Assembly (NCBI GenBank): GCA_963556145.1
Contig: OY744461.1
Span: forward strand, 4,340,001 to 4,404,000
Length of the DNA: 64,000 bases
Source: Hygrocybe punicea
Taxonomy: Eukaryota > Basidiomycota > Agaricomycetes > Agaricales > Hygrophoraceae
Direction of reading: 5' to 3'
Shown here: in pieces, positions 31,727-43,342 of the stretch
Layout of the letters: each line of letters begins with the position of its first letter
Numbering within the stretch: the stretch's first letter is position 1
Notes under the pieces: generated by a model
The model's input: the letters and a program-made list of their open reading frames with translations, nothing else
Database searches by the model: none
Told to the model about the DNA's origin: nothing
Made by a program: the position numbers and the translations under genes

Positions 31727-33922
31727 TCATGGTAAGTCGCTATCCATGGCAGTGGCTCGAATCAGTGAATCCGCCCCCGGCGAACGGGGACGGATGACAC
31801 ATTTGAACAGTTCAGGATAACTTTCAGACAAGCAGTGAGTTTTGACACCACCACCACCATTACCATCACCATGAGTAGACATACCATAACATGCCAGAGG
31901 AATATTCTTCGAGCGGTTCAATTGTCACCCCTTCTCCATCTACAGCCTTCATAATATCAAAGGACGCGAGGACGGAGGCAATTGTTATCCACATTGATTC
32001 ATTGGCCAAATTCCTTCCAGGGCAAACACGTCTAACAAGTCACCATTAGCATTCGTTATTGTCATATTCAGGGCAAGCAGCCGTTCACCTCCCAAAGCCA
32101 AAGGCCACTTCGGGGTCTTGGATCTCCGGGTTCAACTTACCGTCTTTCAGAAACCGTTCCGGTCTAAAGAGGTACGGTTCAGGATATGTGACTTCGTCGT
32201 AAAGCATAGCCCTGTGAAATTATTTATGAAGTTTAACTTATAACAAATTGAGCAAACGTGCCATGCGTTTCCGACCACGACTGAGCCTGCCGGAATACGG
32301 TAACCGTTGAAAACATCATCTTTCATGGCACGGTGGGGGACAGCTGTGCCATGAAACGTTAGACACGACACTGAGCGTGACAAGAGATCGCACCCAACGG
32401 TACAACGGGTTTCCACCTATGAACTTCTTTCAGGATAGCATCGACATAAGGAATGGAAGAGATATCCGAGAAGTCAGGCAATCGATCCTTGCCAACAACC
32501 TCATCTATGGCTTTCTGTGCTGCTTTCTGAATAATGGGGTTCTGGGCCATGGCTAGAATGAAAGATCCTAAAGCGGAGACAGTCTATACAGGACATCAAG
32601 GTGATGCAACGACGAGGAGGAATATCCTCACTGTATCAGTACCACCTGCAATTGGAACAGATAGTAACCAGCCTAGAACTGACAATGAAATTTGTGTTTA
32701 CCTGCATACATAGCTCCCATGGCTCCGCAGAGTATCCGTTCTTGGTCGGCACAATCTTTTGAGTCGTCAAGATCTTTGAGTCTCCTAAAGGCAACGGATG
32801 ACAGCGTCGTGCCAGCCGCCTGTGGAAAAGTTCGACATGAGATGGTTAGACCTAATTCAACATGGGGTATCCCTCCATACCATCGATCTCTTCACGAATT
32901 CAAAAGGCAGCTCAGCCATACTCAGGGCTGATTTTCGCCACTCCTTTGCTTGTGTTTGAAAATTGGCCCCAGGGAACCATTCGGGTAAGTATCGAACTGT
33001 GTTTCAATTAATGCAGGAACACTGATCTAGTGGTTACACGTACGGATTGGAAGTGTGTCCACAAGATATGAACCCGAATTTCCCGCGCACGCCATGGCAT
33101 GCAGTGCTTTTTCACCGATGTCTACGTAAGGATCATTTTCTGGATGTACTTCGATGCCATAAGCAATGAACAAAATGACAGTGCCAGCCATACTAACCGA
33201 AAGACATCAACACCAGGATATCAGGCTAGTAATTGGGTGAACGTACTGTCGCAACTGTGCCATAAAATCTTCAGGCGTTCGAAGCAGAGATCGTAGAAAC
33301 ATGCGAGCTGCTAACAACATTCGAGGGCGATGTTGCAGGAGTGCAACCGGGTGAAATTCTTGACGGAAGATTTTACGGTGTTCCCTCCAATGTTGTCCAT
33401 AAGGCATGAAAGCAAAGTTCCAGGTGAACCCAATGCTGTAAAGGATGTATCACCAATATGGAACGGCTCATGCAAAGGCGTGACGTACAGTTCGTTAAGC
33501 ATGGTCATTCTCGGTCTTTATAGCATCGTTAAACGGGTGAAACGACGGTGGATACATGTACACACCTATCAGAATAGATAAGAGACCGTTTTTCAAGTAG
33601 CTCGTGAGCGATCTCAATAGAATTGATGACAATCACTGAAGTGCCGACAAGGTCGAAATGAACGATTCCAGAGCCTGAAAACCCGATTGGCCAACGGATC
33701 TCAAGTCGCACAGTATTGCAAATTACCATATCGACGACCCCACTGCACGAAAGTTAACCAATCTCGAGTCTTTGGTGCATCCAGTAAATTTCCGAGTATT
33801 GGTAGTCCTTTGGGACCGGGGGGCAGAGGCAAGCGAGCACTCTGTTGTCGGTGTGTTAACAGAAGATAGATCATGACGCACAGCGACGTCAAGCCCACCA
33901 ACTGGACAAATGAGGTCAACAT
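31727..33922 (-). CDS. Cytochrome P450 monooxygenase
   Basis: A haem-thiolate monooxygenase, microsomal, substrate unknown. In order: a hydrophobic N-terminal anchor from the chosen ATG at 33922 (MLTSFVQLVGLTSLCVMIYL), the proline hinge LPLPPGPKGLPILGNL, YGQHWREHRKIF (helix C), the oxygen-binding AGGTDTTVSA split by an intron near 32590-32630, ExxR in ILKEVHRWKPV, and PERF-type sequence. The haem motif FGFGRR-CPGRNLA is split by an intron near 32035-32080 with the axial Cys present. The C-terminus reads LFKCVIRPRSPGADSLIRA to the stop at 31727. An upstream in-frame ATG at 34030 would add 36 residues; I prefer 33922 because it starts right before the membrane anchor. Many short introns; no frame damage seen. 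Confidence 0.85.
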
Positions 33923-34507
33923 GAGTAACAGTGTCAAGTGTTTCAGTACATGCTTGATAGACCTTTTGAGAGTCATACGTGAACCGAATAACGCAGAAAA
34001 GCTAGTTCTGAATGGCGAATCACCGAGCATAGAGCGGGCACAAAGTTTAGTTTGTATCTTCGAGATTCTCTAGCCGCTATGCCAGGGTCGTTCCATCGTC
34101 GAATGTAAGCGTTACGTGGCATTTTGAAAAACGGTACAAGGTCACACACCGGTCTCCGTTGCCGTTCCATCTCCAGAAACTTTTCTTCATGCAAAGTTGT
34201 AAGCTATCAAATTGTGAACACAATTGTATGCACTGTAACAGAACAAGGCGAACTGCCGTTGTAAAACGGCGCTTATCTTTTACTATCTAGAATTTAGTAG
34301 GTTGATCAGTTTAAGTATACTTTCGACGATCTGGTTTGACGGTTCTTCCGACCTCCTCCCCCGGATACGAAATGCGGTTTGCCCCAACAAAAGGTGCGAC
34401 AAAGAATATTAATAACGGTGTAAATGTTTCCACTGTGTTTGATAATTTCATTCCGGATTCCAAAACCCTACAGCAAATTACGACCGTAAGGAAAGGGAAT
34501 TCGCCTA

Positions 34508-37500
34508 TCATTTACGCCCCAACTTCCTCTTTCCTTTCTTGACGGGTGCTGGAGGAACCCATGCACTACCTTCAGGCTCAACCTCGTGACTGTTCTCTGC
34601 ACTCCTACGCTGCTTCTTCAGCGGCGTATCACCAACTTCGCATTCCGCCACGGCCCTCTTGTTCGGGCTGTTTGTGACCTCTGAACCAAAGCTAGCTCTT
34701 CCCGGCTCTCTGTCCGCCACTTCGGTTCGCACTTCTTCTGGTTCCTCCTCATCTTGCCATTCATCCACATCGGGTGCCTCCGATATCAGGCTTGACTGTT
34801 CACGCAATTTCGAGGCTTTGAGCGATTTCCTCTTCGGTCTGGCCTTCTTCTTTTCTCTCTTGGGCGACGGCACAAATGCTTTTTCATTCTTCACCGCCCA
34901 GTCGATTTCGATAATTCTAATGTCCGAAGGCACGCGACAACGTTCGAAGGCGCGGATATGAAAAACATGCAGTGTTAACGTCAGAGTTATCGCCCACTGA
35001 TATATGATGCAGAAAAACATGAACAACGAAATGTATTCACCTCTCTTTGAGTTTGATATTGTCTGGCACGTAGTTCTCAGCCTTTCGATAGAGGTCGAGT
35101 GCTATCTGGAGGTTCCCTCTGTAATGAATGAACTTCAGCATGTGATATGGACGCGACAGCGTCACGAACTTCTCAGAGTGAGCTCGAGCAAGTGCGACGT
35201 ATGCACGGCCCGTCTTCTTCTTTGACACCGGCGAAAGGACATCCGCAAGTTGGACTTCCTTATTACCTCGTTCGCTGCAAAAAATCGAATCAACCGCCCA
35301 ATGATGTCAGGAAGGCAGCAACATACAATTTATTCTCAAGCTCATGTAAGCGTGCCTTCAACTCCTCGTCCAGATCCCGGTGACGTTTAAGCAGTGGCGT
35401 GAGCACACCAGACGGCAAACTATCTTGGGGTTCCGTTTTCAGCGGCTCTGCTCGGTTCGTGGTCTTAGGCTGTTCCACCCGCCCGCGTCGTTCCTCCTCG
35501 ACTCTCTCTCGCTCGAGATCTTCCAAACGGCGGGCAACCTCCAACTCTACCGCTCTTGATATCTAAACACCCATCAGAATCAGCGAATCGTCGCAAACAA
35601 CGTGTGGGAGACTGGAATGATCAGACGCACTCTCTCGTCAATATCTTTCTCTGTCAAGCTAGGCCCTATCCCAAAACTGAATCTTGGCTCATTCATGCCA
35701 CTACTCCCGCTGACTTTCCTGCCAGATGCCGCCGCCGCAAGCGATTGGAAACCCATTGCTGCTCCACTGAATGCAGACACTCGCGGAACCTTGGACTGCA
35801 TACGCGGACGCGCTGCATTTATCGCCAGTGAAGAACGAGGATTAGGGACCAGTGAAGGCCGTGAGCACGAAAGCCCGGAACTAGAACCGGACGTAGATAT
35901 GGGTTGCAGGACGGCAGGGGCCAGCTTAGGTGGAGGTGGGTGGGTGGTGCCAAAGTGCAGTTTCGCTTGAGCGCCGTTGTCTACCCAGAGCTTAGGGGTT
36001 GAGTCGCAGAGATCGGAGAAGTACTTCAGAAGAAGGATACTGACCACGTTCATTTATAACAGGCTTGTTCTCTATGTTCTTCGTGCGCACTGCGAAACTA
36101 CGTCGTTGACTACGCCTCCCTTCTGCAGGAATGTTACTTAGAAAACTCACTTTAAAGTATTCAGGGTGTCTTGTCTAAATTTGACGCCTGGCGCGAGATT
36201 GCAAATCAAAAGACCTACGGAGGAACCACCGAGCGCATCCTGGAGTATACGAGTCAATTTAGAGTTTCTGTATGGTATGCGGGACTGCCAAAACAATATT
36301 CAGCGATGAGAATATTAGAATTGAGGAAGAGGTCTAACGGCGCCCTGATTTAGTGCATGGACTACTTGTCCAAGGACACTGAGAGATTTATTGATGGCAG
36401 ACGATTCGGCCATACGGGATGGATCGTTACCAGTGAGCTGTCACGATCCCCGTGAGCTAACATGAAAGCACTAAAAGGAGTTTCCGAACAGACTTTGTTG
36501 TTCTCCGACCCAGCCAAATCAACGAGGTTAATTTTCCCCGTAAATGCTATGATAAAAAGGTTATGAGCCAAAGATGGAAACACAGGTCTAGCAGATAAAC
36601 TTACTCTTATTTTGAACGTGATTTATCACTGTCGCTTCTATGGTCAACACTGCATGCGATCTTGAGGATGCATGATTCAGATTCGTAGATCCTGTCGAGC
36701 GGTGTTTCGTTGCTCGCCTAAAGAATCAAAAAGGAGTTTGAGGATGGTGTAACAAATGGAAGGACACCGCCAGGAAGGGGACTGACAAGTAGATGGCCTC
36801 AAAGTCTGCTACAGATGATATGGGTTCAGATGATAGGTTGGCGACAAATACCTGACCCGCGTCGTTTTCGCGGACTGGTAGTTTAGGCGCCTACAAAATG
36901 TCTCTGAGTATGGAAAAGTAGCAGGAGCAAATCATTTACATTTTCCCGGGTAACGAGTAAATCGAACACATCATCCTTGTAAATCTCCATATACGACATG
37001 GCCAGGGAAACGTTGCAATGGCGGGAATCAGGTTTCTGGTGGAACATCGCCTATGAAAGAGTGTTTCGTGGGACATTCAAGTAAGGCAAAACTGAAGGCG
37101 CAGAGCGTACTTGTACCGCACGTGGGATAACCCCTGGATCTGATTTTGTGCCTTGCATAGTATGAGTCTTGCCAGAGGAGGTGACACCGTACGCAAATAT
37201 GGTCACCGTCTAAAATTCAAGGGCATGGTCGAGCAGCCGCAGTGCAGACACCATCGATCAGCAGCGCAATAGCGGAGGAGCGAGAAAGGTGGCTTACGAC
37301 GCCACTATAGACCACATCAATCATAGGCTGCACTTCATTCTTGAAAATCTCTTCCTGTGTAGAGTTCTGGTCGTAGCAGGATGTGAACCTGATACACCAT
37401 ATTCATTTCTCGTTGGTTATAGATTGCGCTCGTACTCACGGAAATTTGAAAACCTGACTAAAATCTCGTGGGTTTGCTACAGTGATGAATGACCCACCAT

Positions 37501-37624
37501 CGCAGCTGCTGGAGCTACCGTTGGAGTTGTCCGGCGCGTGATATACTTTGACCGAATCGTCGTCAAGCTCACCCGAAAGACGGGGACGTAGGCGTGCTGC
37601 AATTTTTACACTGTGGGGAGACAT
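34508..37624 (-). CDS. Kinesin-like motor protein
   Basis: Microtubule motor ATPase with an N-terminal motor domain. Visible motifs: [40 protein letters not shown] (P-loop GVTSSGKT), switch [17 protein letters not shown], switch [37 protein letters not shown] and [20 protein letters not shown]. Behind the motor are a disordered Ser/Ala/Pro region, a coiled coil ([16 protein letters not shown] and [15 protein letters not shown]), and a conserved tail [12 protein letters not shown] then [20 protein letters not shown]. The C-terminus is basic and ends [10 protein letters not shown] at 34508. The tail resembles KIF22/kinesin-10-like proteins, which act on chromosomes; the subfamily is an inference. 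Many short introns. The first exon is uncertain: the ATG at 37624 gives [11 protein letters not shown], but the CAG just before VKI could instead be an acceptor. Confidence 0.8.
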
Positions 37625-38645
37625 TAGTGTGTGTCGGGCTGGAAGAAACAAAGGAGAACAGGCAGGTCAGCCGCAAGAGTGATAAAGCAAGTAATAGGCG
37701 GAGTTTGGACATTCGAACGCGTAGATCACGTGAGCTCGCGAAGTTACAGCATAAAGCATGACAGTACACCGCCGTTGTGCTCACAGTGTCCCTGAGACCT
37801 AGAAAGGGCAGCATCAGAAATAGATAAGATTTAATTCAGTTTCATATTGGATCCTATCTAAACTCGGTAATGGGGGTAACTGATATGAAAATCGAATAGA
37901 ATTCATCATTGGTACAAGTCAGCTTCTTTTTATTTAAATTTCTATGGAAACTGGCCACGATCCAGCCTAGTTCATGGCACTGGGCCAATTACAGACCTCA
38001 AGGATGGACACCGACATCAAATCAGTGCTGGGCAAAGACTTTGCAGCGATTTCCGAGCGTGAGGATCCTTTATTCAAACCCCGCCCAACTTCTGAGCTCG
38101 AATTCAAACATCAACCTCCTTCTCAACCGCAACCGCTTCGTCAACCACAACCTCCCTGTCCCCTCCACCATGTCTACACCTTAGAGCAACAGACTCAAGG
38201 TCACCTCTTCTGCATTCCCACCCTTCTGCTATTCACTGACCCTCCCTCTTCTAAGTGTGGCAAGACGACGCAGTCCGCCTTGTTTTGTTGCGGGGTGGCA
38301 ATGGGTAGTAACTGCAGCAGGCAAGGAGAAGCTTTTTTCTATCTTAGAATGCTAGTAGTTACAATGTGGTGTGGTGTAGTGCTGGTCGCTCATGAGCAGA
38401 ATTGTGATATATTTTGTGATTTTGCTACCATGAAATATTGACAAGAATATTTATTTATCTATTTATTTCCACCTGGCGCACCGTCTGCCCATGCGAAATC
38501 TGTGTTGGGTTGATGCGAAATCTGTGTGGCTGATGCCCGATGTTGGACAGAGGCTGCCCTTTTTTTGTTGAGGCACAGCGGAACCTGGCCCAATCCAGCC
38601 ACTTGGGTTCCATGGCTGAATCGGGATGACTGAGCAAGCGGCGGT
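37625..38645. other. Upstream of the kinesin; no supported gene
   Basis: An open frame at 37974-38441 (+, Gln/Pro-rich then hydrophobic) has no domain I recognise and no splice context. A duplicated TGCGAAATCTGTGTTGGGTTG / TGCGAAATCTGTGTGG theme lies at 38490-38530. Confidence 0.35.
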
Positions 38646-39037
38646 GTAACTGGGCTTTTTTTAATCAATTGAGAAATATGGACTTAGTAGAATTTTCAAT
38701 GCTGTTTTGTGTTTCTCATGAAATACTGCATGGAATGACATGATTATAGAGGGAAAGTTGTACTATTTTTGAAGGGCTATCAGGTCCTGTAATTACATTT
38801 GAACAATATTCAATGTGTAGTGAGTTGTGGGTGAAATAAGAGGTAAACTAGTACTTTTTGACACCCAAAATGATATTGTCAAATGATGACATCAAATGAA
38901 CTCCTATGAAGAAGATTGTAGGGAGAAAGTTGTTCATTTTTTCAAGGGCTAGAAGTACATATACCGTGTTTGTCTTTATTTTTGCCTGTTGAGCTAATAT
39001 TACATCTGTACCATGTTTGTCTGCATTAGGCTTGAAA

Positions 39038-40471
39038 CCCAGTGAAAAATCCGCCTATCTAGATACTTTTAGGTAGATTCACATCCATGAAAATATAGTT
39101 TAGGAATTTAAATAGATTTCTGCACCCTGAGTAGAAGTTTCACCATTAAGATACATTAAAAAACATTGCCATTTCTAATAAAAAACATTGCTATCGATTG
39201 CTGTCTAGGTGCTTCCCTGCCACCCGCCGCCACCCATACCGCCCCATTCCGTTCCACGCCCCCATTCCCCGTTCCCCAGGATGTTGTGGGGGATGCCGTT
39301 GGGTGCACTATACCCTCTATGGATTCACTCACCATTCAACCTCAGCGCTCGGTGGGGTGTGTACACGTACCTGGGCCATTTTCTTGGCGGTGGCGGGGTG
39401 TGGACAGTGGGTATATGCGGTCTTGAGAGATCTTTCTGCAATGGCACCTGTGGCGACACGGCCTGGGACGTCAGGTTAATATCTGTACAACAACATACAT
39501 TGGGGATGCCATACTTGCAAGGTATGTGTAGTCTGTGTGTGATGGCCGGGGAAAGAGGTCTACTCGTGTGGACGCTGGTCCTCATTTTTTACGAGGAGGG
39601 CGATGGTCAGGCATGTAGTCGAAGCACGGAAACTGTATGCTGAAGGGGCCATCCGCAGGTACGGCTGCATCATCTTCCGAGTACTTGTCGAATCTGCGCC
39701 AAAAAAAAAACGGTAGGTTTAACCCAAGGAAAGCGGAGGGGGGCTTATGCACTTGCATCACCCTCTCCCATTATCTTGGGCAGATAGGGCGCGGTTATCT
39801 CTCTATTGGCTAGTTGCTCCCAGTCGACCTTGCGGAATCATGCGTGAGCAAAGACATCACCACTGGCAGCATCGTGAGAATCACCAGTTGGCGCGTATGC
39901 AATTAGCTTAAATAATAGACAATAAATATGGGAGGAAGAGAAGCACATTCGAACGTCGCAGAAGGGTAAACAAGTATTAAAACAACTCACCACCAGGAAC
40001 AAAGTCTATAACCAAGGCAATTCTCTCGCCGTTGGTTGTGACCCGGAAGAGTGTGCCAAATGTGGACATTGCGTACAGGTGGTTGTGACAGAGTGGTCAC
40101 AGATGAGGAAGTCGACAAAGGTGTTTGGCTGCAGGGACATCCTTGAGGAGAGCGGCTGTGATGGTCTCGTGGGGGAAAGACGCGCCAACAGGGATGGAGG
40201 ACATGGGCAAGGGGGAAACGAATGAACAAAAAAATTCAAAGTACAAAGATGATGTCATCGGCACTTGGGCAAAGGACCAACTCACTTTTTTGTTCCATTT
40301 GCAAAATATTTTGTCGCAAGTACAAGAACAGGAGCTGGCTCAGTATCCTTTGTGAGATTTTTAATCGTTATCTTTTCACTCAGAACAATTTTACTGGTTG
40401 TATATAGATATAAAAGGATTTATATTGTGTAAAAGTATCTAACTGGATTATGCAAGACGGGGTTTTCACTG
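39038..40471. mobile_element. TIR element nested in fold-back copy 2
   Basis: Ends CCCAGTGAAAAATCC and GGGTTTTCACTG are imperfect inverted repeats. GGCTTGAAA flanks both sides (39029-39037 and 40472-40480), a likely 8-9 bp duplication; fold-back copy 1 shows the loop without it. Short frames inside (for example 39166-39643) have no recognisable domain. Confidence 0.6.
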
Positions 40472-40485
40472 GGCTTGAAATACCA

Positions 40486-40830
40486 CAGTGTTAGATTTCG
40501 AGAGCTATAAAATGACTCAGCATTTGCGGGAGTCAAACGGCTATAATATTTACCTATAAAATGACTACACGAGTTATAAGTAAACTAAGGTAAGAAAAGC
40601 TGGTATGTGGCTCACCTCAGCGTTTGCGGGAGTCAAACGGCTGAGGTGGGCGAGTATTCTACAGTAAGCTAAATAGTAAAATAGTCGCCTAGCAACGAAA
40701 CGCAATGACTCTATCACTACGCATGTAAAACTAATCATGTGGTGAATAAATAACAAATGTCCATGTTAGATGAAAATGACCATAACAAATTTGCTTCGGG
40801 CTTCGGCACGAGCTTGTGATTCCAACACAC
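40486..40830. repeat. Second insertion in the fold-back loop, tandem CAGC..GGCTG themes
   Basis: Absent from fold-back copy 1. Two copies of GCGGGAGTCAAACGGCT occur at about 40527 and 40627, and ends GTGTTAGATTTC / GATTCCAACAC are weakly inverted. Confidence 0.4.
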
Positions 40831-41242
40831 AGGAATCATAATTATGGGCTCAAAGGACAAAAATAAAGACAAACATGGTATATGTACTTCTAGCCCTTGA
40901 AAAAATGAACAACTTTCTCCCTACAATCTTCTTCATAGGAGTTCATTTGATGTCATCATTTGACAATATCATTTTGGGTGTCAAAAAGTACTAGTTTACC
41001 TCTTATTTCACCCACAACTCACTACACATTGAATATTGTTCAAATGTAATTACAGGACCTGATAGCCCTTCAAAAATAGTACAACTTTCCCTCTATAATC
41101 ATGTCATTCCATGCAGTATTTCATGAGAAACACAAAACAGCATTGAAAATTCTACTAAGTTCATATTTCTCAATTGATTATTAATAAAAAAAGCCCAGTT
41201 ACTGTCATGCTTTATGCAAACGGCTGTAAAATAATATTATAA

Positions 41243-42497
41243 TCAGCGCCCTGCCCTTGCTCTGGCCAAAACAGCAGCTATAAGTCCTTGAACATCATCT
41301 ACTTGTACATGAGACTCCACTATTTCACTGATGTCGATATCTGGATGCATCCCTACAACATTTGCGGCAGCCAGTTGCCGTGTATTCGGGAGGAAGAGGA
41401 GAGTTATCGTCAACTCTGTGGGCTTCGTTTGGGCCGAAGCGAGAGGGGCAGGAATGAGGTATGTTAGGCGAAGTTCATTTTCTGAGATGGAGTGGGAAGA
41501 GAGGAGGGATGTGAGGGACTGATGGATGCTTAGGGATGCCGTGTACCTACCAGCGCCAATCTATCAGCACACTCGAAATGAATTTGGAATAGTAATGCCT
41601 CACTGACCAATGGTATAAGGGCATCAACCGCGAGTCGTCATCCCCAAGTCTCCCAGTGCTGATTGTCACAGCCTTCTCCACCTCGACTCTTTCCGCCCGC
41701 ACCTGCTCCATCTCACCCTTCGCCACTCGCAACCTTTCCTTTGCGTTGGAAACCTGCTTGCTGAGTTCTTGTACTTCGTCGTCAAGCGACTGCATGGTGA
41801 CAATTTGCTCCTCGAGGGTAGAGGTGGCGATGGGAATCGTGAGGCGTGGATGCGGGTGTGACTGGCGTAGCCGTGTGAGGGCAAGGCGTGCGTCAAGGAT
41901 TTTCTGCGACAGAGTGGTTGCTTTTGTTGTTAGGGTACAAGCTTTCGTGTAGTCTGTTTCAGTGCAGAGCAAATAAGTCAATACCCGGGACGGTAGGTAA
42001 ACGCTAAACGCACCCTGCTCTACGAGTGGTGCTAACCGTGCAATATCTGCGTAACGATCTGCCAGGGAAGCTTTAGCCTCCTTGAGGCTGGCCTTCTTGG
42101 CAGCATTGACGAGATTGAGCTCCCTGTTATCATCGGCAGTGACAATGGGCGCGTCGTCAATGTCAGACACAATGCTCTTTATGTACTTGTCCTTGGCAGA
42201 ATGTTCCAGGTATTGGAATTTCAGTTTGCGAAGGAATGACTATGCGGTCTTCATATAGTTAGATGCTACCGAAAAGGCAGACGGGCTTACAATATGAGCG
42301 ACCACATCCGCGGCTACAACAGCGGGGTCACGCAGGTCATTCACAGTGTCACTGCCACCGCTAACGTCGTCGTCCACGGTTGCGTTACTTTCATGTTCGA
42401 ACTGCTGGGCAGCGAGGCGAATGTGGAGATGTGCAGCTTCGAGTGTAGAATGGAGAGCTTGGGCTGTCGCTGTCAAGGCGTGGGCGGACATGCTCAC
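41243..42497 (-). CDS. Coiled-coil protein resembling kinetochore protein Sos7
   Basis: Exons 42497-42291, 42239-42014, 41953-41604 and 41518-41243 join in frame to 352 residues with consensus splice sites. N-terminal helix MSMSAHALTATAQALHSTLE, then LRKLKFQYLEHSAKDKYIKS and PIVTADDNRELNLVNAAKK, which I recall from the Sos7 kinetochore family. A long coiled coil follows (DARLALTRLRQ, LEEQIVTMQSLDDEVQELSK, AKERLRVAKGEMEQVRAERV). The C-terminal globular part reads ENELRLTYLIPAP, LTITLLFLPNTRQLAAANVV and VQGLIAAVLARARAGR. A kinetochore role is inferred from that resemblance only. The mL41 gene lies 67 bp upstream on the same strand. The 3' side is occupied by fold-back copy 2. Confidence 0.55.
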
Positions 42498-42564
42498 GCA
42501 CTGGTCACGTGGACGTATTGTTTGTTTACAGTTATGGAGTCTATGTAATACGTTCCGACACTCG

Positions 42565-43067
42565 TTACGAGCCGTTGACCACTGTCAATTGGTTACCAGC
42601 AAGTTCAACCGACTGTGCCTGGGCAACCTTCAAATAATGCTCAGGTGTGAGCCCGCTTGCTGGGTAGTTGCCAAAAACGGCCTTCCGTTGCATATTCGTG
42701 AGCCGAACATCAAGAGCCACGTAAGGCTTTAGCTGAAGTTGAGTGTCAAAGACAGAAGGGAAGCGACAGGTCGATGCAAGGCTTACAGGTGACTCGTTGA
42801 TGCATTGCAAAGGGGGCGCAATGAAAAGCCGGACTTTTTCGTCGAGTAGTCGGTATTTAGCGGCACCGCTAACAACATGTTTGCCTGGGGCACCAGTTCT
42901 ATGACCTCCTGGTAGAAATGCTTGTCGGGTACCTGATATCCGTCTGGGCATTCATCGGAGGTCAAGTATTGGCATTGAAATAAACCTTTGTAAAAGTCTT
43001 TATTCCCTCGTTTTGGCGTCAAGGCGAGACGCGACGCCTTGGACAAGCAAGGAAGTGTTGGAAACAT
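42565..43067 (-). CDS. mrpl27: Mitochondrial large-subunit ribosomal protein mL41 (MRPL27 type)
   Basis: A structural protein of the mitochondrial 54S/39S ribosomal subunit. Exons 43067-42986, 42932-42787 and 42732-42565 give 131 residues. The N-terminus MFPTLPCLSKASRLALTPKR, with no acidic residues, suits mitochondrial import. The family signature follows: RLALTPKRGNKDFYKGTR, then G-H-R-T-G-APGKHVVSGAAKYR, VRLFIAPPL and LKPYVALDV (family L-KPYV), and the tail AVFGNYPASGLTPEHYLKVA. Length is typical of fungal homologues. It shares a 275-bp divergent intergenic region with the CCCH gene, a candidate bidirectional promoter. Confidence 0.85.
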
Positions 43068-43342
43068 GTATTATTACCGTGACCGTGACTGTCACAACAC
43101 CTAGCATTGTTCTTATTTGTAGACAAGACCCCGAACGTATTGTATTTAAAACTGTCCGGGGTCCTTCTTGACCGGACGCGCCAGTGCTGTGTGAAATGAA
43201 GCTTGCAGCTTAGCCAAGGCCAACGGTTCATTGTCTTGGGTGTATTCAAGTTAGCCATCTCACCGCTGGCTCTGTCTCATCGCTTCCCGTTATTTACTCA
43301 GAGATTTGGTCTTCCTTACCAGTCTTATCTGTACAAGAATCA
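43068..43342. promoter_or_regulatory. Divergent promoter region of mL41 and the CCCH gene
   Basis: The 275 bp between two divergent start codons must hold both promoters. It contains a pyrimidine-rich stretch CTTCCTTACCAGTCTTATC just before the CCCH ATG. No TATA box is obvious. Confidence 0.4.

Larger units (their letters stand above)
38646..41226. mobile_element. Long fold-back element copy 2, with internal insertions
   Basis: Same family as 4617-5429: the left arm (38646 to about 39028) and right arm (about 40840-41226) are inverted copies ending GCAAACGGCTG, with TA at 41227-41228. The left tip, expected CAGCCGTTTGC, is not recognisable. The loop holds a 1.43-kb insertion (39038-40471) and a second repeat-rich insertion (about 40486-40830). 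The right end lies 17 bp past the stop codon of the Sos7-like gene, so it probably supplies that gene's 3' UTR or terminator region. Confidence 0.75.

Noticed and set aside
33973..34194. Minus-strand 73-residue frame between the P450 and the kinesin
   Set aside because: No domain recognised and no supporting splice context. It could be a leftover exon or chance frame, so not listed as a gene.
37974..38441. Plus-strand 155-residue frame starting MALGQLQTSRMDTDIK
   Set aside because: Mixed composition, no recognised domain, next to transposon sequence. Not enough to call a gene.
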